Of a stretch of 64,000 nt of DNA, positions 27,087 to 37,727 are shown in pieces. The position numbers and the translations under genes are program-made. Numbering within the stretch: the first letter of the stretch is position 1; each line of letters opens with the position of its first letter. The stretch is from positions 1 through 64,000 of IMG/VR virus record IMGVR_UViG_3300036770_008702; one strand, written 5' to 3'. Source of the DNA: a virus. The notes beneath the pieces were generated by a model. The model saw only the letters and a program-made list of their open reading frames with translations, was not told the DNA's origin and searched no databases.

Positions 27087-30000
27087 CCGGTATCGCGGAA
27101 AGTCATGTGGAGGAAGCGGCGCTGCATTGGCTCGCCGAGCTTGGCTACGCCGTCGCCGCTGGCCCCGACATCGGCCCGGACGGCGCGCGGCCCGAGCGAG
27201 CTACCCATGGCGACACTCTCCTCCTCGGTCGCCTGCGCGCCGCCATCGCCCGGCTGAACCCCGGACTTGCGCCGGAGGTCCGGGCGGCCGTGCTGGCGAA
27301 GGTCACCCAAACGGAAACCCCGTCGCTGATCGAAGAGAACCGCCGCCTCCATCGCTATCTGGTGGAAGGCGTGCCGGTGGAGGTGCGCCGGCCGGACGGC
27401 AGCATCGGGGGCGAACTCGCCCGCCTGATCGACCTCACCGACGTCGCGGCCAACGACTGGCTGGCGGTGAACCAGTTCACGGTCATCGAGAACAAGGCCA
27501 ACCGTCGGCCCGATGTGGTGGTACTGGTCAACGGTTTGCCGCTCGGCGTGATCGAGTTGAAGAACCCCGGCGAACAGAACGCCACCCTCGACGGTGCCTT
27601 CAACCAGTTGCAGACCTACAAGGCCCAGATCACCTCCCTTTTCCGCGCCAACGTCGCCCTGGTGATCTCCGACGGCATCGCCGCCCGCATCGGCTCGCTC
27701 ACCGCGGACCGAGAACGCTTCATGCCCTGGCGCACCATCACCGGCGACGACCTGGCGCCCAAGAGCGCGCCGGAACTGGAGACCCTGCTGAAGGGCGTCT
27801 TCGACCGGCAACGCCTGCTGGACCTGATCCGCGACTTCCTCGTCTTCGGCGGCTCCGGCAGTGACACGGTGAAGATCCTGGCCGGCTACCACCAGTTCCA
27901 CGCCGTGCGCCACGCCGTCGCCCGCACCCTCGCCGCCACCGCCCCGGGGGGAGACCGCAAGGTGGGGGTCATCTGGCACACCCAGGGCTCCGGCAAGAGC
28001 CTGCTGATGGCGTTCTACGCCGGCCAGGTCATCAAGCACCCAGAGATGCAAAACCCCACGGTCGTGGTGCTGACCGACCGCAACGACCTCGACGAGCAGC
28101 TCTTCGGCACCTTCTGCCTGTGCCAGGACCTGCTGCGCCAGTCCCCGCAGCAGGCTGAGGACCGCGACCACCTGCGCAAGCTGCTCGATCGCCCCTCCGG
28201 TGGCGTGATCTTCACCACCCTGCAGAAATTCTCGCCCGAGAGCGGCTCCACCGACTACCCGGTGCTGACCGACCGCCGCAACGTGGTGGTGATCGCCGAT
28301 GAGGCGCACCGCAGCCAATACGGCTTCCGCGCGAAGGTCGCCGCCAGGACGGGCGAGATTTCCTACGGCTTCGCCAAGTACCTCCGCGACGGGCTGCCCA
28401 ACGCCTCCTTCATAGGCTTCACCGGCACGCCGATCGAGAAGGACGACGTGAACACGCCGGCGGTGTTCGGCAACTACATCGACATCTACGACATCGCCCG
28501 CGCCGTGGAGGACGGGGCGACGGTTCCCATATACTACGAGAGCCGCCTGGCGAGGATCGAACTGGACGAGGACGAGAAGCCGAAGCTCGATGCCGAGATC
28601 GAGGACCTGACCGAGGACGAAGCCGAGACCGAGCAAGAACGCCTGAAGCGCAAATGGGCCAGCGTCGAGGCCCTGGTCGGCGCCGAGAAGCGCCTCGCCC
28701 TGGTGGCCGAGGACTTGGTACGCCATTTCGAGGCCCGCATCGCGGCGCTGGACGGCAAGGCGATGGTGGTGTGCATGAGCCGCCGCATCTGCGTCGCCCT
28801 CTACGACGAAATCATCCGGCTCCGGCCCGCATGGCACAGCGACGATGACGATGCGGGCATGGTGAAGGTCGTGATGACCGGAGCGGCTTCCGACCCGCCC
28901 TCCTGGCAACCGCATATTGGCAAGCGGCCGAAAGCCCGCCGTGAGGCATTGGCCAAGCGAGCCAAGAAGGCCTCCGATCCGCTTAAGCTCGTCATCGTCC
29001 GCGACATGTGGCTGACGGGTTTCGACGCCCCGAGCATGCATACGATGTATGTGGACAAGCCGATGAAGGGCCACGGCCTGATGCAGGCCATCGCCCGCGT
29101 GAACCGGGTGTTCAAGGACAAGCCGGCCGGCCTGGTGGTGGACTACATCGGCGTTGCGCAGAACCTGAAGAGCGCCCTGGGGCAGTATTCCGGCGGCGAC
29201 CGCGACCAGACGGGCATCGATGAGGCCGAAGCGATCCGTGTCCTGGAGGAGCACTACGAGATCGTCCACGCCATGTTCCGCCCCGACATGGCCGGCGGCT
29301 TTGATTACCGGCCCGCCTTGGAGCCTGGGGCGAGCGCACCCGTCCGCCTGGGCATCATGGCCGGCGCCATCGACTGGGTGCTGACCATGCAGCAGAATGA
29401 CGCTGCCAAGGAGATCACCGAGGAGGGCAAGAAACGTGCCCATCGTCGGTATGCCGACGCGGTGGCGGCCCTCTCCAAGGCATTCGCGCTCGCCTCCGCC
29501 AGTGACGAAGCGCGGGCCATCCGCGAGGAGGTGGGGTTCTTCCAGGCGATCCGGGTCGCCCTGGCCAAGAGCGCGCCTGGCGACGGCAAGAAGAGCACCG
29601 CGGAACGCGAGTTCGCCATCCAGCAGCTTGTCAGCCGCGCCGTGGTGTCCACCGAGATCGTCGACATCATGAAGGCCGCGGGCCTGGACAGCCCGGACAT
29701 CTCCATTCTCTCCGACGAATTCCTGGCTGAAGTGCGCGAGATGGAGAAGCGGAACCTCGCGATCGAGGCACTGAAAAAGCTGATTGCCGGCACCGTGCGT
29801 GCCCAGGCCCAGCGCAACGTGACCCAGGCCAAGGGCTTCACCGAACGCCTGGAAGCCGCGATCGCCCGCTACCACACCAACGCCATCACCACGGCCCAGG
29901 TGCTCGAAGAGCTCATCCAGATCGCCAAGGACATCCGCGCCGCCCGTGCCCGCGGTGAAGAAACCGGACTGTCGGACGAGGAGGTCGCCTTCTACGACGC

Positions 30001-30253
30001 CTTGGCCGAGAACGAGAGCGCCCGCCAGATGATGGGCGAGCCCGCTCTTCGCCTGATCGCCCATGAGCTTGTCACGATCATCAGGGGCAATATGACCGTC
30101 GACTGGATGCACCGCGACTCAGCGCGCGCCAACATCCGGCGCCTCGTGAAGCGCCTGCTGCGCAAGTACGGCTATCCTCCCGACCTCCAAGACGCTGCGG
30201 TGCAGAATGTCCTGCAACAGGCCGAGGCGCTGTCGGCAGAGTGGGCGGCATGA
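27083..30253 (+). CDS. hsdR: type I restriction endonuclease subunit
   Basis: 1056 residues. The N-terminal nuclease part has [11 protein letters not shown] near residue 155 (PD-(D/E)xK-type acidic and Lys residues) and QLQTY. The motor has Walker [14 protein letters not shown] near 300, a DEAH-like IADEAHRSQ near 405 and [18 protein letters not shown] in the second RecA domain. The C-terminal 300 residues are helical and bind the methylase core. HsdR translocates and cuts unmodified DNA. The frame is complete, so the system appears intact. It ends the operon and is followed by 690 bp without a gene. Confidence 0.93.
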   Translation: MTGIAESHVEEAALHWLAELGYAVAAGPDIGPDGARPERATHGDTLLLGRLRAAIARLNPGLAPEVRAAVLAKVTQTETPSLIEENRRLHRYLVEGVPVEVRRPDGSIGGELARLIDLTDVAANDWLAVNQFTVIENKANRRPDVVVLVNGLPLGVIELKNPGEQNATLDGAFNQLQTYKAQITSLFRANVALVISDGIAARIGSLTADRERFMPWRTITGDDLAPKSAPELETLLKGVFDRQRLLDLIRDFLVFGGSGSDTVKILAGYHQFHAVRHAVARTLAATAPGGDRKVGVIWHTQGSGKSLLMAFYAGQVIKHPEMQNPTVVVLTDRNDLDEQLFGTFCLCQDLLRQSPQQAEDRDHLRKLLDRPSGGVIFTTLQKFSPESGSTDYPVLTDRRNVVVIADEAHRSQYGFRAKVAARTGEISYGFAKYLRDGLPNASFIGFTGTPIEKDDVNTPAVFGNYIDIYDIARAVEDGATVPIYYESRLARIELDEDEKPKLDAEIEDLTEDEAETEQERLKRKWASVEALVGAEKRLALVAEDLVRHFEARIAALDGKAMVVCMSRRICVALYDEIIRLRPAWHSDDDDAGMVKVVMTGAASDPPSWQPHIGKRPKARREALAKRAKKASDPLKLVIVRDMWLTGFDAPSMHTMYVDKPMKGHGLMQAIARVNRVFKDKPAGLVVDYIGVAQNLKSALGQYSGGDRDQTGIDEAEAIRVLEEHYEIVHAMFRPDMAGGFDYRPALEPGASAPVRLGIMAGAIDWVLTMQQNDAAKEITEEGKKRAHRRYADAVAALSKAFALASASDEARAIREEVGFFQAIRVALAKSAPGDGKKSTAEREFAIQQLVSRAVVSTEIVDIMKAAGLDSPDISILSDEFLAEVREMEKRNLAIEALKKLIAGTVRAQAQRNVTQAKGFTERLEAAIARYHTNAITTAQVLEELIQIAKDIRAARARGEETGLSDEEVAFYDALAENESARQMMGEPALRLIAHELVTIIRGNMTVDWMHRDSARANIRRLVKRLLRKYGYPPDLQDAAVQNVLQQAEALSAEWAA

Positions 30254-30943
30254 TGTCGGCGTTCCGCGCGCACTGGAAAGAGTGGGCTTTTCGCTCCCAG
30301 TCACCAATGCCCACCCGATCGAGTTTCGAACTTACGGTTTGGAGTCGCATCATTAAAGCGCGCGACTTCAATAGGATACAACTCGGGCCCAAAACCCCCA
30401 CAGCCCCAAGTCGCGGAGAAAATTGGCCCTTCGGAGAGAGATTCGGGCGTTCGTTCCGCTCGCGGAGCCCCGAGTCCACCCGGCAACCCCACGGAAAACT
30501 TGGGGTTTTCCGGGCCGTCTCACCAGCGGAGAGCGGTTCACCCCTAGGGTGGTGGCGTAGGATAGGGAACTGGGAGCGAAAAGTCTCTGTGCGCCGGCGG
30601 TCGCCGCCCAACGACGGTGAGCGGCTTCCTGGCGGGTATATTCAGCGAGCCTGCGTCGTAGCCTTTGCCAAGGCATTCTGAACACCGCTATCGTCTCGAT
30701 CGTAGGTTTTGCTCCATCAGCGCCCGCAAACCCTGGGGCCAATCGCTGCTGAATTGTTGTTGCTGTTAAGCGGCGAATCTCTTGTGTTGGGCGCATTGAA
30801 GTGGCGTGCCTGCGAGAACAATATCGTTTGCCAGCTCCGAACGTTTGCCGCTCAGCCGACCCGAAGGTGAAGGCCCGACAGTCAGCTCCGCCGGAATCTT
30901 GTCTGGGGCCCGGGGAGCGGCAGGTCACAAGAAGGGACGGAAG
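30254..30943. other. gene-free stretch with a 15-bp inverted repeat pair
   Basis: No credible gene. A perfect 15-base inverted repeat, CTTTTCGCTCCCAGT at 30287-30301 and its complement at 30569-30583, bounds about 297 bp. This could be a small non-autonomous element or an IS remnant; no target duplication was obvious. The right part (about 30800-30943) is likely the long leader of the cold-shock gene. Confidence 0.35.
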
Positions 30944-31153
30944 ATGATGGCTACGGGTACGGTGAAGTGGTTCAACACGACCAAAGGGTATGGCTTTATC
31001 GGCCTCGACACGGGGGGCAAGGACGTATTCGTGCACGTCAGCGCAGTTCAGAAAGCTGGGCTGCGCACCCTGAACGAGGGTCAGAGGGTCAGCTTTGACG
31101 TCGAGCAACAGCCTAACGGCCGATTAGCGGCCGTGAATCTGGGCGCCGAATGA
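30944..31153 (+). CDS. CspA-family cold-shock protein
   Basis: 69 residues: [20 protein letters not shown], then [16 protein letters not shown] and a normal C-terminus. The RNP1 (KGYGFI) and RNP2 (VFVHV) RNA-binding motifs are intact. It is a single-stranded nucleic-acid chaperone of usual length. GAAGGGACGG stands before the ATG codons at 30944/30947. A long AT-poor leader precedes it, as in many cold-shock genes. It is monocistronic, with the histidine kinase convergent downstream. Confidence 0.93.
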   Translation: MMATGTVKWFNTTKGYGFIGLDTGGKDVFVHVSAVQKAGLRTLNEGQRVSFDVEQQPNGRLAAVNLGAE

Positions 31154-31272
31154 CCAGCATGGTTGACGCAGGCGTGCAGCAAGGCCGGGAGGATGTGTGC
31201 CTTGCGACGGCGCCACAGTACAATAACACAAGGAGACTCGCGCTATACTATTTATCAATATAATTCAGATTG

Positions 31273-33381
31273 CTAGGATTTATCAGATATTTTGTGACCA
31301 ATTCTGCTTTTCAGCGTTACGATAAACGTGGCTCCGTTTTCGTCGTTGGCTGCCCTGATTTCTCCTCCCATTTCCCAGATCAGCCGTCGTGTGATGGCGA
31401 GTCCTAGGCCGGTACCTTCTGTTGCAGACTTGGTTGTCACGAATGGTTCGAACAAGCGTGTTAGGACCGTTTCTGGAATCCCGCCACCGTTATCAGAAAA
31501 ATTGATTTGCACGTCAGCGTTGGATAATCGAGAGACGGATATGCGAATCTGCCGTTTTGGTCCATATGGTTGTTTGGCAAGTGCATCACGTGAATTCATC
31601 AAAATATTAATGAGGGCCTGCTCTAGAGGTAATTTTCGGCCGCGTACAAAAATGGCTTCATTGCAGACCTGAAGATCTACATAGATTTGATCTTGTTGGA
31701 ACGTGTGCTCAAGAATTTCAAGAGAGTCTTGCGATACGAGATTGAGATCAATATCTTCAAGTGACAAATCACTATCCGGTGTTCGCGAGAGTTGCCTTAG
31801 ATTATCAATCAAACGAGCGGCGCGATTCGTCTGATGTTCTATTCTTTGCAGCCGATGCCTCGCGCTCTCGACATCGCCGTCATCGAGAGCAGCAAGAGCA
31901 TTGCTTGCTGCGAGCCCGATTGTACCTAATGGCTGTCGTAGTTCATGCACTAGCCCCGCAGCCATCTCGCCAAGGGATGCGAGTCTCGCGGACGTCAGTG
32001 CACGAGCTTCGGCGTCACGACGAGCTGTCACGTCGATGGTATAGCCTACAATTTCTGCGCCACCGTCAGGCCAGAGCGTCAATACACGAGCGTAGGTATG
32101 CAGTATCCCCCAACTGCCAGAGGGTTGCCGTATGCGCGTTTCGAACGCTACCCGTCCTGAGGAAAGAAGCTCGTGGTTATACTCGTCTGGCTTTGGGTCA
32201 TCCGGATGAACCAGGTCTGTTAGGGAAGAGAGTCTTTCGAGATCACTCGAGGGCCATCCGAACACACCCTCTATATCACCTCCGCGATATACGCTTCGGA
32301 CGGTCGTGCCATCTGGCGCAACTTCTCGCAGGAAGATGACCGCGGGCAATCCATCAAGCAGGCGTTCAACGTCTTTCTGTCCCTCCAACAGCGCTGTCAC
32401 CTCTCGCCGGGCGTGCCGAACATCTTCACGGCGAAGGATCCAGGCTACCGACGCCAGCGTGACGCCAAGCGCAGTGCTGGCCAGTAACAACCACTGGACA
32501 GCCTTCCACGCAGCGCCTTGCAAGGACGCCTGGGCCTCGGCGACGGTCACGGTCCAGCCAGTTGCGACTGACAGACGTTCGACGGCGTAGACATTGTCAT
32601 TTCCGCTCCAGCCGGGCCCGACGACCAGTGTGCTCTGTCTGTTTCCAATGGCCTTTCCCACCCACTCTGGCGCTCTGGCGCCAACTCGGCGTCCTGTCGG
32701 ATCGAAGCTGTGCGCCAGGATCCGGAACTGGCTATCGGCGATCGCGGCGAATGTGCCGGGTGGAAGGTTCTGGCTTAGAAGTAGTTCCCTCATTGCAGTC
32801 GGTTTCAGTGCCAGCGCCAGCGCTCGGCGGGTTTGACCTGGTCGCTCAACGGGAACGAGCGCTGCCAACACGAGCCGGTCCGCAACAGCACCAGGAAACA
32901 GATCTGAAATCGCCGGACGTGAATGTTGGAATACTTCATCAAGAGCAGGCAGCAGAGCCTGCTCGTGACCCTTTGGCAAAGCGGAGGGCAGGGGCGTTCC
33001 CGGCACGCGGAGGGAGTTAGCTCTCATCATGTAGTCGGGCGGGGGACCGATGAGAACGATCCAGCCTCCGAGGCGAGCACCGACGGTGCGTGCACGTTCT
33101 TCAAACGCCCCGGCAGCAGCCCCAGAATCGAGCAAATTAGACGTCGCAAGTGTTTCCAGGGCGCTGACATAACGTCCCAGCTGCGCGTCCACCGCGGAAG
33201 CGAGGGCTCGCGCTGTCGACTGCAAGCGCGCTTCATCATTCGATCGGTAAAGGGTGAGGGTTGTGGAAAGTGAAAGAATTACAAACAAAATGGCTGGAAA
33301 GATGGCAAAAGCGCCAACGATTAACCGAAAAATACCAGGGCGCTTAGTTCGAAATACGGTCACTGCCTCCGCGATCTTCAT
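31273..33381 (-). CDS. membrane sensor histidine kinase with PAS domain
   Basis: 702 residues. A membrane helix near 17-41, an extracytoplasmic sensor of about 240 residues (Cache-like) and a second membrane helix near 295-315 are followed by a PAS domain near 340-455. A HisKA segment MAAGLVHELRQPLGTIG carries the phosphorylated His, and an ATPase domain has FSDNGGGIPE, TTKSATEGTGLGLAI (N, G boxes). It should autophosphorylate in response to an external signal; no response regulator gene is adjacent, so it is an orphan. The C-terminal part of the gene is AT-richer than the sensor half. Confidence 0.88.
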   Translation of the reverse strand: MKIAEAVTVFRTKRPGIFRLIVGAFAIFPAILFVILSLSTTLTLYRSNDEARLQSTARALASAVDAQLGRYVSALETLATSNLLDSGAAAGAFEERARTVGARLGGWIVLIGPPPDYMMRANSLRVPGTPLPSALPKGHEQALLPALDEVFQHSRPAISDLFPGAVADRLVLAALVPVERPGQTRRALALALKPTAMRELLLSQNLPPGTFAAIADSQFRILAHSFDPTGRRVGARAPEWVGKAIGNRQSTLVVGPGWSGNDNVYAVERLSVATGWTVTVAEAQASLQGAAWKAVQWLLLASTALGVTLASVAWILRREDVRHARREVTALLEGQKDVERLLDGLPAVIFLREVAPDGTTVRSVYRGGDIEGVFGWPSSDLERLSSLTDLVHPDDPKPDEYNHELLSSGRVAFETRIRQPSGSWGILHTYARVLTLWPDGGAEIVGYTIDVTARRDAEARALTSARLASLGEMAAGLVHELRQPLGTIGLAASNALAALDDGDVESARHRLQRIEHQTNRAARLIDNLRQLSRTPDSDLSLEDIDLNLVSQDSLEILEHTFQQDQIYVDLQVCNEAIFVRGRKLPLEQALINILMNSRDALAKQPYGPKRQIRISVSRLSNADVQINFSDNGGGIPETVLTRLFEPFVTTKSATEGTGLGLAITRRLIWEMGGEIRAANDENGATFIVTLKSRIGHKISDKS

Positions 33382-33651
33382 GGGGCTGAGATGATCCTGG
33401 CTGCCTATGGTTTCTTTATAGAGAGTGCAGAATATAAAGGAAACCGCATATTATATCGTGTGTTATATGCGTTCCTTGCGTAGTACGCACTCCCGGCATG
33501 AAGCACTCAGCATGGTCCGAGGAGATCGGACTTCGGTCGCAACCCGGCAGCCAAGGCCCAGGCAGCGAAGTCTGCATCGCCTGCTCGGACCGCGGTTGGA
33601 CCGGTCATCGAGGTTCCGATGGCGACGGCGAGGACGGCCCAGTGCATGGGT

Positions 33652-34725
33652 TCAGGCCGCTTCGGTGCGGTCGGACGCCGCGACGGGGGTCGCGCGGGCG
33701 GCGCGGCTGCGGTGGATGCTGCGGACGGTGCCCTGGGGCTTGCCGTTGGCGGAGAGGAAGGTTCGGCCGATGTATTCGCCCATGACGCCGAGGATCGTCG
33801 ACTGGATGCCGGTGAGCAGGAGGATGACCGTCATGGTCGAGGCCCAGCCGGAGGGGCTTTCGCTGCCGAACAGGGCCTCGAAGATGGTGAAGGCGGCGCC
33901 GGCCAGGCCGAGGGTTGCCATGGCGATGCCGGCGAGGATGGCTATGCGCAGGGGGGCGAGCGAGAAAGAGGTGGCGAGGTTCAGCCAGAGGCGGATGAGG
34001 CGCTTGACGGTGTAGTTGCTGCGGCCTTCGGCGCGGGGGAGGTGGCGGACCTCGATGCTGTCGATGCGCTGGGTGACCTCCATGATGAGGCCGTCGATAT
34101 AGGGGTAGGGGCCGCGGTAGCGGGTGACGCTGCGTACGACGAGGGCGGACATGCAGCGGAAGGAGGAGAGGTAGAGGCCCTTCGGCTTGTCGAGCAGCCA
34201 GTCGGCGACCTTGTTGGCGAACTGGCTGCCGAGATTGCGCCAGGGGGCGTGCTTCTTGCTGGCGTAGCGGGTGTAGACGACATCCCAGGTGCCGAGGCGG
34301 GCGTGGTCGTAGAGCTTGGTGACTTCCTCGGGCGGGTTCTGCAGGTCGTCGTCCATGGTGATGACGAAGCGGCCGCGGGCGTGGCGCAGGCCGGTCATGA
34401 CGGCGTTGTGCTCGCCGTAGTTGCGGGCGTGCTCGATGGCGACGACGGGGAGCTTGCGGTCGGTGCCGGCGATGGTGGGCGGGTTGGTGGCGAGCGCGCG
34501 GCAGACCTCGCCGGAATTGTCGGGGCTGCCGTCGTTGACGAGGATCACCTCCATGCCGCCCTCGGGACGCAGGGCGGCGAGGGCTGCAACGAGTGTGCCG
34601 ATGGTCGCCGCGCCGCGATAGACGGGCACGACGACCGATAGGCCGATAAACGGGGCGCGAACACGCTCACGAGCGCGGCCTTCGCGACTTAGCGCCTCGG
34701 CGGCAGTGAATCCTGCGAGGATCAT
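33652..34725 (-). CDS. family 2 glycosyltransferase (GtrB/dolichyl-phosphate mannosyltransferase-like)
   Basis: 357 residues. LSVVVPVYRGAATIGTLVAA, VNDGSPDNS and MDDDLQNPPEE (metal-binding DxD-type) are the GT-A catalytic motifs. The C-terminal part has a positively charged juxtamembrane segment and two membrane helices (AILAGIAMATLGLAGAAF near 265-285; TVILLLTGIQSTILGVMGEYIG near 300-322), as in GtrB and ArnC. It probably moves a sugar onto a polyprenyl-phosphate carrier for cell-surface glycans. No flippase gene is adjacent. It is the last apparently ordinary host gene before the mosaic region. Confidence 0.87.
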   Translation of the reverse strand: MILAGFTAAEALSREGRARERVRAPFIGLSVVVPVYRGAATIGTLVAALAALRPEGGMEVILVNDGSPDNSGEVCRALATNPPTIAGTDRKLPVVAIEHARNYGEHNAVMTGLRHARGRFVITMDDDLQNPPEEVTKLYDHARLGTWDVVYTRYASKKHAPWRNLGSQFANKVADWLLDKPKGLYLSSFRCMSALVVRSVTRYRGPYPYIDGLIMEVTQRIDSIEVRHLPRAEGRSNYTVKRLIRLWLNLATSFSLAPLRIAILAGIAMATLGLAGAAFTIFEALFGSESPSGWASTMTVILLLTGIQSTILGVMGEYIGRTFLSANGKPQGTVRSIHRSRAARATPVAASDRTEAA

Positions 34726-35795
34726 AATGCCAGGGTTTCTGGAAACGCGATTACACCACTCCTCGAAGCTGAGTTTGGTAATGCGGTGGTTGCGCGAGTA
34801 TCGACGTGGCTAGACTGAAGTTCTTCTCGAACTGCAAGTACATTATGGCCAACATCGGATCTGAATCACTGCGGCATCGCGGATCATCTGGTCGACAGTT
34901 GAGTCACCATGTCCAAAGCACGAATCAGGAAGCCAGCGCGCTACAGCCGACACCGGAAACTTGGTTGGATAGAATCGGCAGCCCTTCACCAAAGGGGTCG
35001 CAGGTAGTGCGCCCACGAATTAGGTGGCCCCCGGGGCTGAGCAATCCCTGGATGAGCCCCGCAGCGTAGGAGGTGACGTCAACCCTAGGGGGCGGACTTC
35101 GCTGTCGCGGCGATGTGAAATGCAGATCTGACCCAATCGGGGGAGTCCCCCGTCGATGACGTTGTCGCATTCTTCGAAGGAACTGTCCTCCACGAGGACC
35201 ATGCCTATCGGCCGTAAGCCGCAGCGTTCGCAGCACATCCTCTCGACAAAACTCCCAACTATCGCTGAGGGAGCAATAGAAGCAAGTCGGGACAAATGCA
35301 TCTGGACGGTCATCCGGCAGTCCAAACATCGCCCCACTACGCGACAGCTACTCAATTCCGCCAAAGGCATGAGGAGCGTCGTAGAGCGGATTTCGGTTAG
35401 CAATTCAACCTCGACTGACTGATATCACTTCCCGGCCAGCAACAACTATTTCGTCACGGACGCGAATTGAGGCGCTCACGATTTACGAGCTACTCCAATA
35501 TGCTGCATCGCTCCGCGTATTCATAATCGTAAAAAATATCGAATAAACTCAAAAATTTTGCGATATTGAGATTAATTTCGAGAAGTGATGTATATTTCTT
35601 TCGCCACATCCAGTTTTGTGGGCACGCGATTGATTTGTATCGCCGCGCCTCAGGCTGGTGTCGAGGCGAGCGGCGCGAGAAACGAGCGGGGCGGGGTAAC
35701 GTTTCTTCTCGATCAGTGACCGGGCCTTGTAGCGGATTGAGAAGTCACGCGCCGCCCCTTTTCGTTCACACCAACACACACTTCGGTACGCGGCC
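34726..35795. other. mosaic stretch, mostly without recognisable genes
   Basis: About 1 kb of lower-GC DNA between the glycosyltransferase and the tail-gene relic. Apart from the doubtful zinc-ribbon-like frame described separately at 35020-35370, I see no coding signature, RNA gene or ordered repeat. It is probably a junction accumulated from several insertions at the edge of prophage B. Confidence 0.4.
35020..35370 (-). CDS. possible small zinc-ribbon-like protein
   Basis: About 116 residues from a Met at 35370. It contains CRVVGRCLDCRM and FVERMCCERCGLRPIGMVLV, two Cys clusters spaced like a zinc ribbon. Similar short Cys-pair proteins of unknown function occur in this bacterial class. 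The last 40 residues look random, and there is no strong ribosome site. It may be a decayed gene. Confidence 0.33.
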   Translation of the reverse strand: MPLAELSSCRVVGRCLDCRMTVQMHLSRLASIAPSAIVGSFVERMCCERCGLRPIGMVLVEDSSFEECDNVIDGGLPRLGQICISHRRDSEVRPLGLTSPPTLRGSSRDCSAPGAT

Positions 35796-36010
35796 TCAGC
35801 TTTGTATGGCATCCGCCGATCGAAACAGCGCGTCAACCTGCTCGACGTTCAGCCCGAGGTCCGCGGCCAACGACATGAGGAACTCGCTGTCCCGGCTCCA
35901 CTCGGACGCGCCGACCCACGCGTCCTGAACCCGGCTGTCCGATGCCGCGACGGCCGCCTCAACGTCATCCAGCAACCCAGCTTCCCGCAGCGCCGCCTTG
36001 CCCTTTCAGG
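35796..36010 (-). pseudogene. dead copy of the tail-gene 3' end (AIQS module)
   Basis: Matches 38442-38655, the 3' end of the tail gene at 38440, at roughly 80-85 percent of bases, including the final DAIQS and stop. The decoded part reads KGKAALREAGLLDDVEAAVA, then WVGASEWSRDSEFLMSLAAD, then LNVEQVDALFRSADAIQS. The Trp codon before KGK has become TGA. Just upstream, at 36022-36044, is the end of the other tail module type (QAAEIRP and stop). It is a relic of tail-fibre gene ends. Confidence 0.7.
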
Positions 36011-36045
36011 CGTGGACGCCTTCATGGCCGGATCTCTGCCGCTTG

Positions 36046-36156
36046 GATGACCCGCTTCCGCCGCCTCGTGCGAGACTTCGAGCAACGCATCGACGTCTCG
36101 AAGGCCATGATCTACGTGGCCATGGGATGCGTGCTGCTCCGCAGACTCCATGAATG
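36046..36156 (+). pseudogene. IS5-type transposase C-terminal remnant
   Basis: MTRFRRLVRDFEQRIDVSKA, then MIYVAMGCVLLRRLHE and stop match the end of IS5-family transposases, which finish with a degenerate DYERRxxxSxAMIxxAxxxLLLRR motif. Only about 36 residues remain. It abuts the tail-gene relic, suggesting that an IS-mediated event created this junction. Confidence 0.6.
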
Positions 36157-36196
36157 AGAGTTTTCAAACGGGCTCTGAGCAGTTACGATTATTGCA

Positions 36197-36439
36197 TTAA
36201 TTAGCTAGCTTGTTTGCAGGAATAATTGATCGTATCTGCCTATTCATCTCAATCTGCTTTGTGAGATTGGATAATCCATTTACAAAATTTGGCAATTGTG
36301 CAACAGGGATGCAGATCATGCCGCATGGTATATTATGACCATCTTTGCCGGTCATCACGAGCGTGATCCGCGCCACTCCATTCGCAACCTGTGCTTCCGT
36401 AACGCCGTCGATGAATATGATGGGGCAGCAATCAGACAT
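36197..36439 (-). CDS. small protein of unknown function
   Basis: 80 residues from the Met at 36439 (MSDCCPIIFIDGVTEAQVAN, then GVARITLVMTGKD, PCGMICIPVAQLPNFVNGLS). It has alternating beta-like and helical segments and resembles single-domain proteins of unknown function in prophages. The region is clearly AT-richer than the phage operons. A longer start at 36508 is also possible. I do not recognise a family. Confidence 0.5.
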   Translation of the reverse strand: MSDCCPIIFIDGVTEAQVANGVARITLVMTGKDGHNIPCGMICIPVAQLPNFVNGLSNLTKQIEMNRQIRSIIPANKLAN

Positions 36440-36769
36440 TAGAATGCCCGATCCTCGTTGCAGAAAAAATGTTGGTAACACGCCGCGTTTCGGGAGAATT
36501 AAATTCAATAAAAAGGCTTTGTGGTGTCGAGATAAAGCTCGGTTCGTAGTTTAGTGCGGCACTATCCACGGAGATTACCTTAATTAGAGTGGTGGCCTTA
36601 TGAAAACCATTTACCGGATCATTCTTTCTGATCGGCGACTGACAAGTGCGTCCGGGGCGTTCGGATAACGAAGAGAAGGCAGACCTAGTCCATGGCTCTG
36701 ATCCCTACATCTGGAGCCACGAACATCGGGGTCGAGGTCGCTGAAAACCAAATCTTATCATGGAATTTC

Positions 36770-37021
36770 TTAAATATCATCTGTGCGTATCTTGAATTGG
36801 GAAAGTTCAAGATCGCTATCAACAAAAAATTGCGCAAATGCCAAAAAATTTTTCAGGTTATGGCGATTTTGACATCTCACGATCGAGATGCCGGGTGATG
36901 CCGGCTCAATTTTAACAATCGGCGCATCGCCATATGCCTTTTTGACCAAACGCAATAGAAGCGCTAAGCTTATTGGCAACTCCACCGACGCTTGCAGCGT
37001 GACTGAATCTTGAGACTGCAT
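36770..37021 (-). CDS. small protein of unknown function
   Basis: 83 residues from the Met at 37021 (MQSQDSVTLQASVELPISLA onward). The composition and predicted beta/alpha alternation look natural, but there is no clear ribosome site. It is AT-rich like its neighbour at 36197 and may have arrived with it. A rightward overlapping frame at 36692 looks less protein-like. Confidence 0.4.
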   Translation of the reverse strand: MQSQDSVTLQASVELPISLALLLRLVKKAYGDAPIVKIEPASPGISIVRCQNRHNLKNFLAFAQFFVDSDLELSQFKIRTDDI

Positions 37022-37352
37022 AGATTGCGGTTTTGACCGGATTCCGAATGAGGACACTCAAGCGACTATAACCGAGAATCATTCCTGAAAATTCTTTTAT
37101 AAGTAATTATATAACGTAATTTTAATTGAAACCTCTCTTAAAATCGAAAATAATTAAATTATATAAAATTCTACTCATGGCTGCGATGTAGGTGCCCATG
37201 CGGCCACTTCAGGTTCCAGGAATGATGGATCGATTGCATTAGCTGCTGCGGCCCGTGAACGCACCGGCGAGCCTTCGCAGCCCAACCTGATTCAACTCGC
37301 AGCGATGACACAGATCGCCCTCAAAACAGCACGCGAAGTTCCCGCGACAACC

Positions 37353-37727
37353 TCACGGCCGGATCTCTGCCGCTTGTCGGAACAGCGCCTCTGCCTCCTC
37401 GTCGGTCACCTCGAGCAGGCGCATCAGCTCGGTGGCCAGCGAGGAATGGCGCTCGATGCGGTCGCCATACTCGAACAGCTCGGCGGCCAGGAGCGCCTGC
37501 GGCGTGGCAAGCTGGCCCAGCGCGTGCTGCACCAAATCGAACTGCCCGGCGAGCTTCAGCGCGGCTCGGAACTGCCACAGCGCGACATCGTGCGGCACGG
37601 GGGGTGCGGCCGGCGCCGGAGCTGGCTGCTGCTGCCAGGTCTGCCACCACAGCCCGTCGCGGAAGCAGGGCGGGCCCTCGACCACGACCATCCCCTCCGC
37701 GGCGGGCGGGCACGGCATGGGGCGCAC
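37353..37727 (-). CDS. tail-fibre assembly-like module, EIRP type
   Basis: 124 residues from a GTG at 37727; the frame stays open upstream to about 37815, and the true start is uncertain. DVALWQFRAALKLAGQFDLV and LTDEEAEALFRQAAEIRP-like wording (VTDEEAEALFRQAAEIRP here) resemble the C-terminal chaperone-like part of phage tail-fibre assembly proteins. Just upstream, ARITTYL and stop looks like the end of a truncated previous tail gene. The last 19 bases recur at 36026-36044. It may be an alternative, partly detached end of the tail gene cluster of prophage B. Confidence 0.55.
   Translation of the reverse strand: MRPMPCPPAAEGMVVVEGPPCFRDGLWWQTWQQQPAPAPAAPPVPHDVALWQFRAALKLAGQFDLVQHALGQLATPQALLAAELFEYGDRIERHSSLATELMRLLEVTDEEAEALFRQAAEIRP

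Noticed and set aside
26750-30112. A 1120-codon open frame on the minus strand across hsdR
   Set aside because: It is antisense to clear HsdR motifs and consists of low-complexity Gly/Val/Arg/His-rich residues caused by GC bias.
30241-30681. A 146-codon rightward gene after hsdR
   Set aside because: No ribosome site, the start lies inside the hsdR end, and the translation covers an inverted repeat element with no protein-like pattern.
33619-34641. A 340-codon rightward frame over the glycosyltransferase
   Set aside because: Gly/Ala/Glu-rich translation with no motif; the minus-strand glycosyltransferase has all catalytic motifs.
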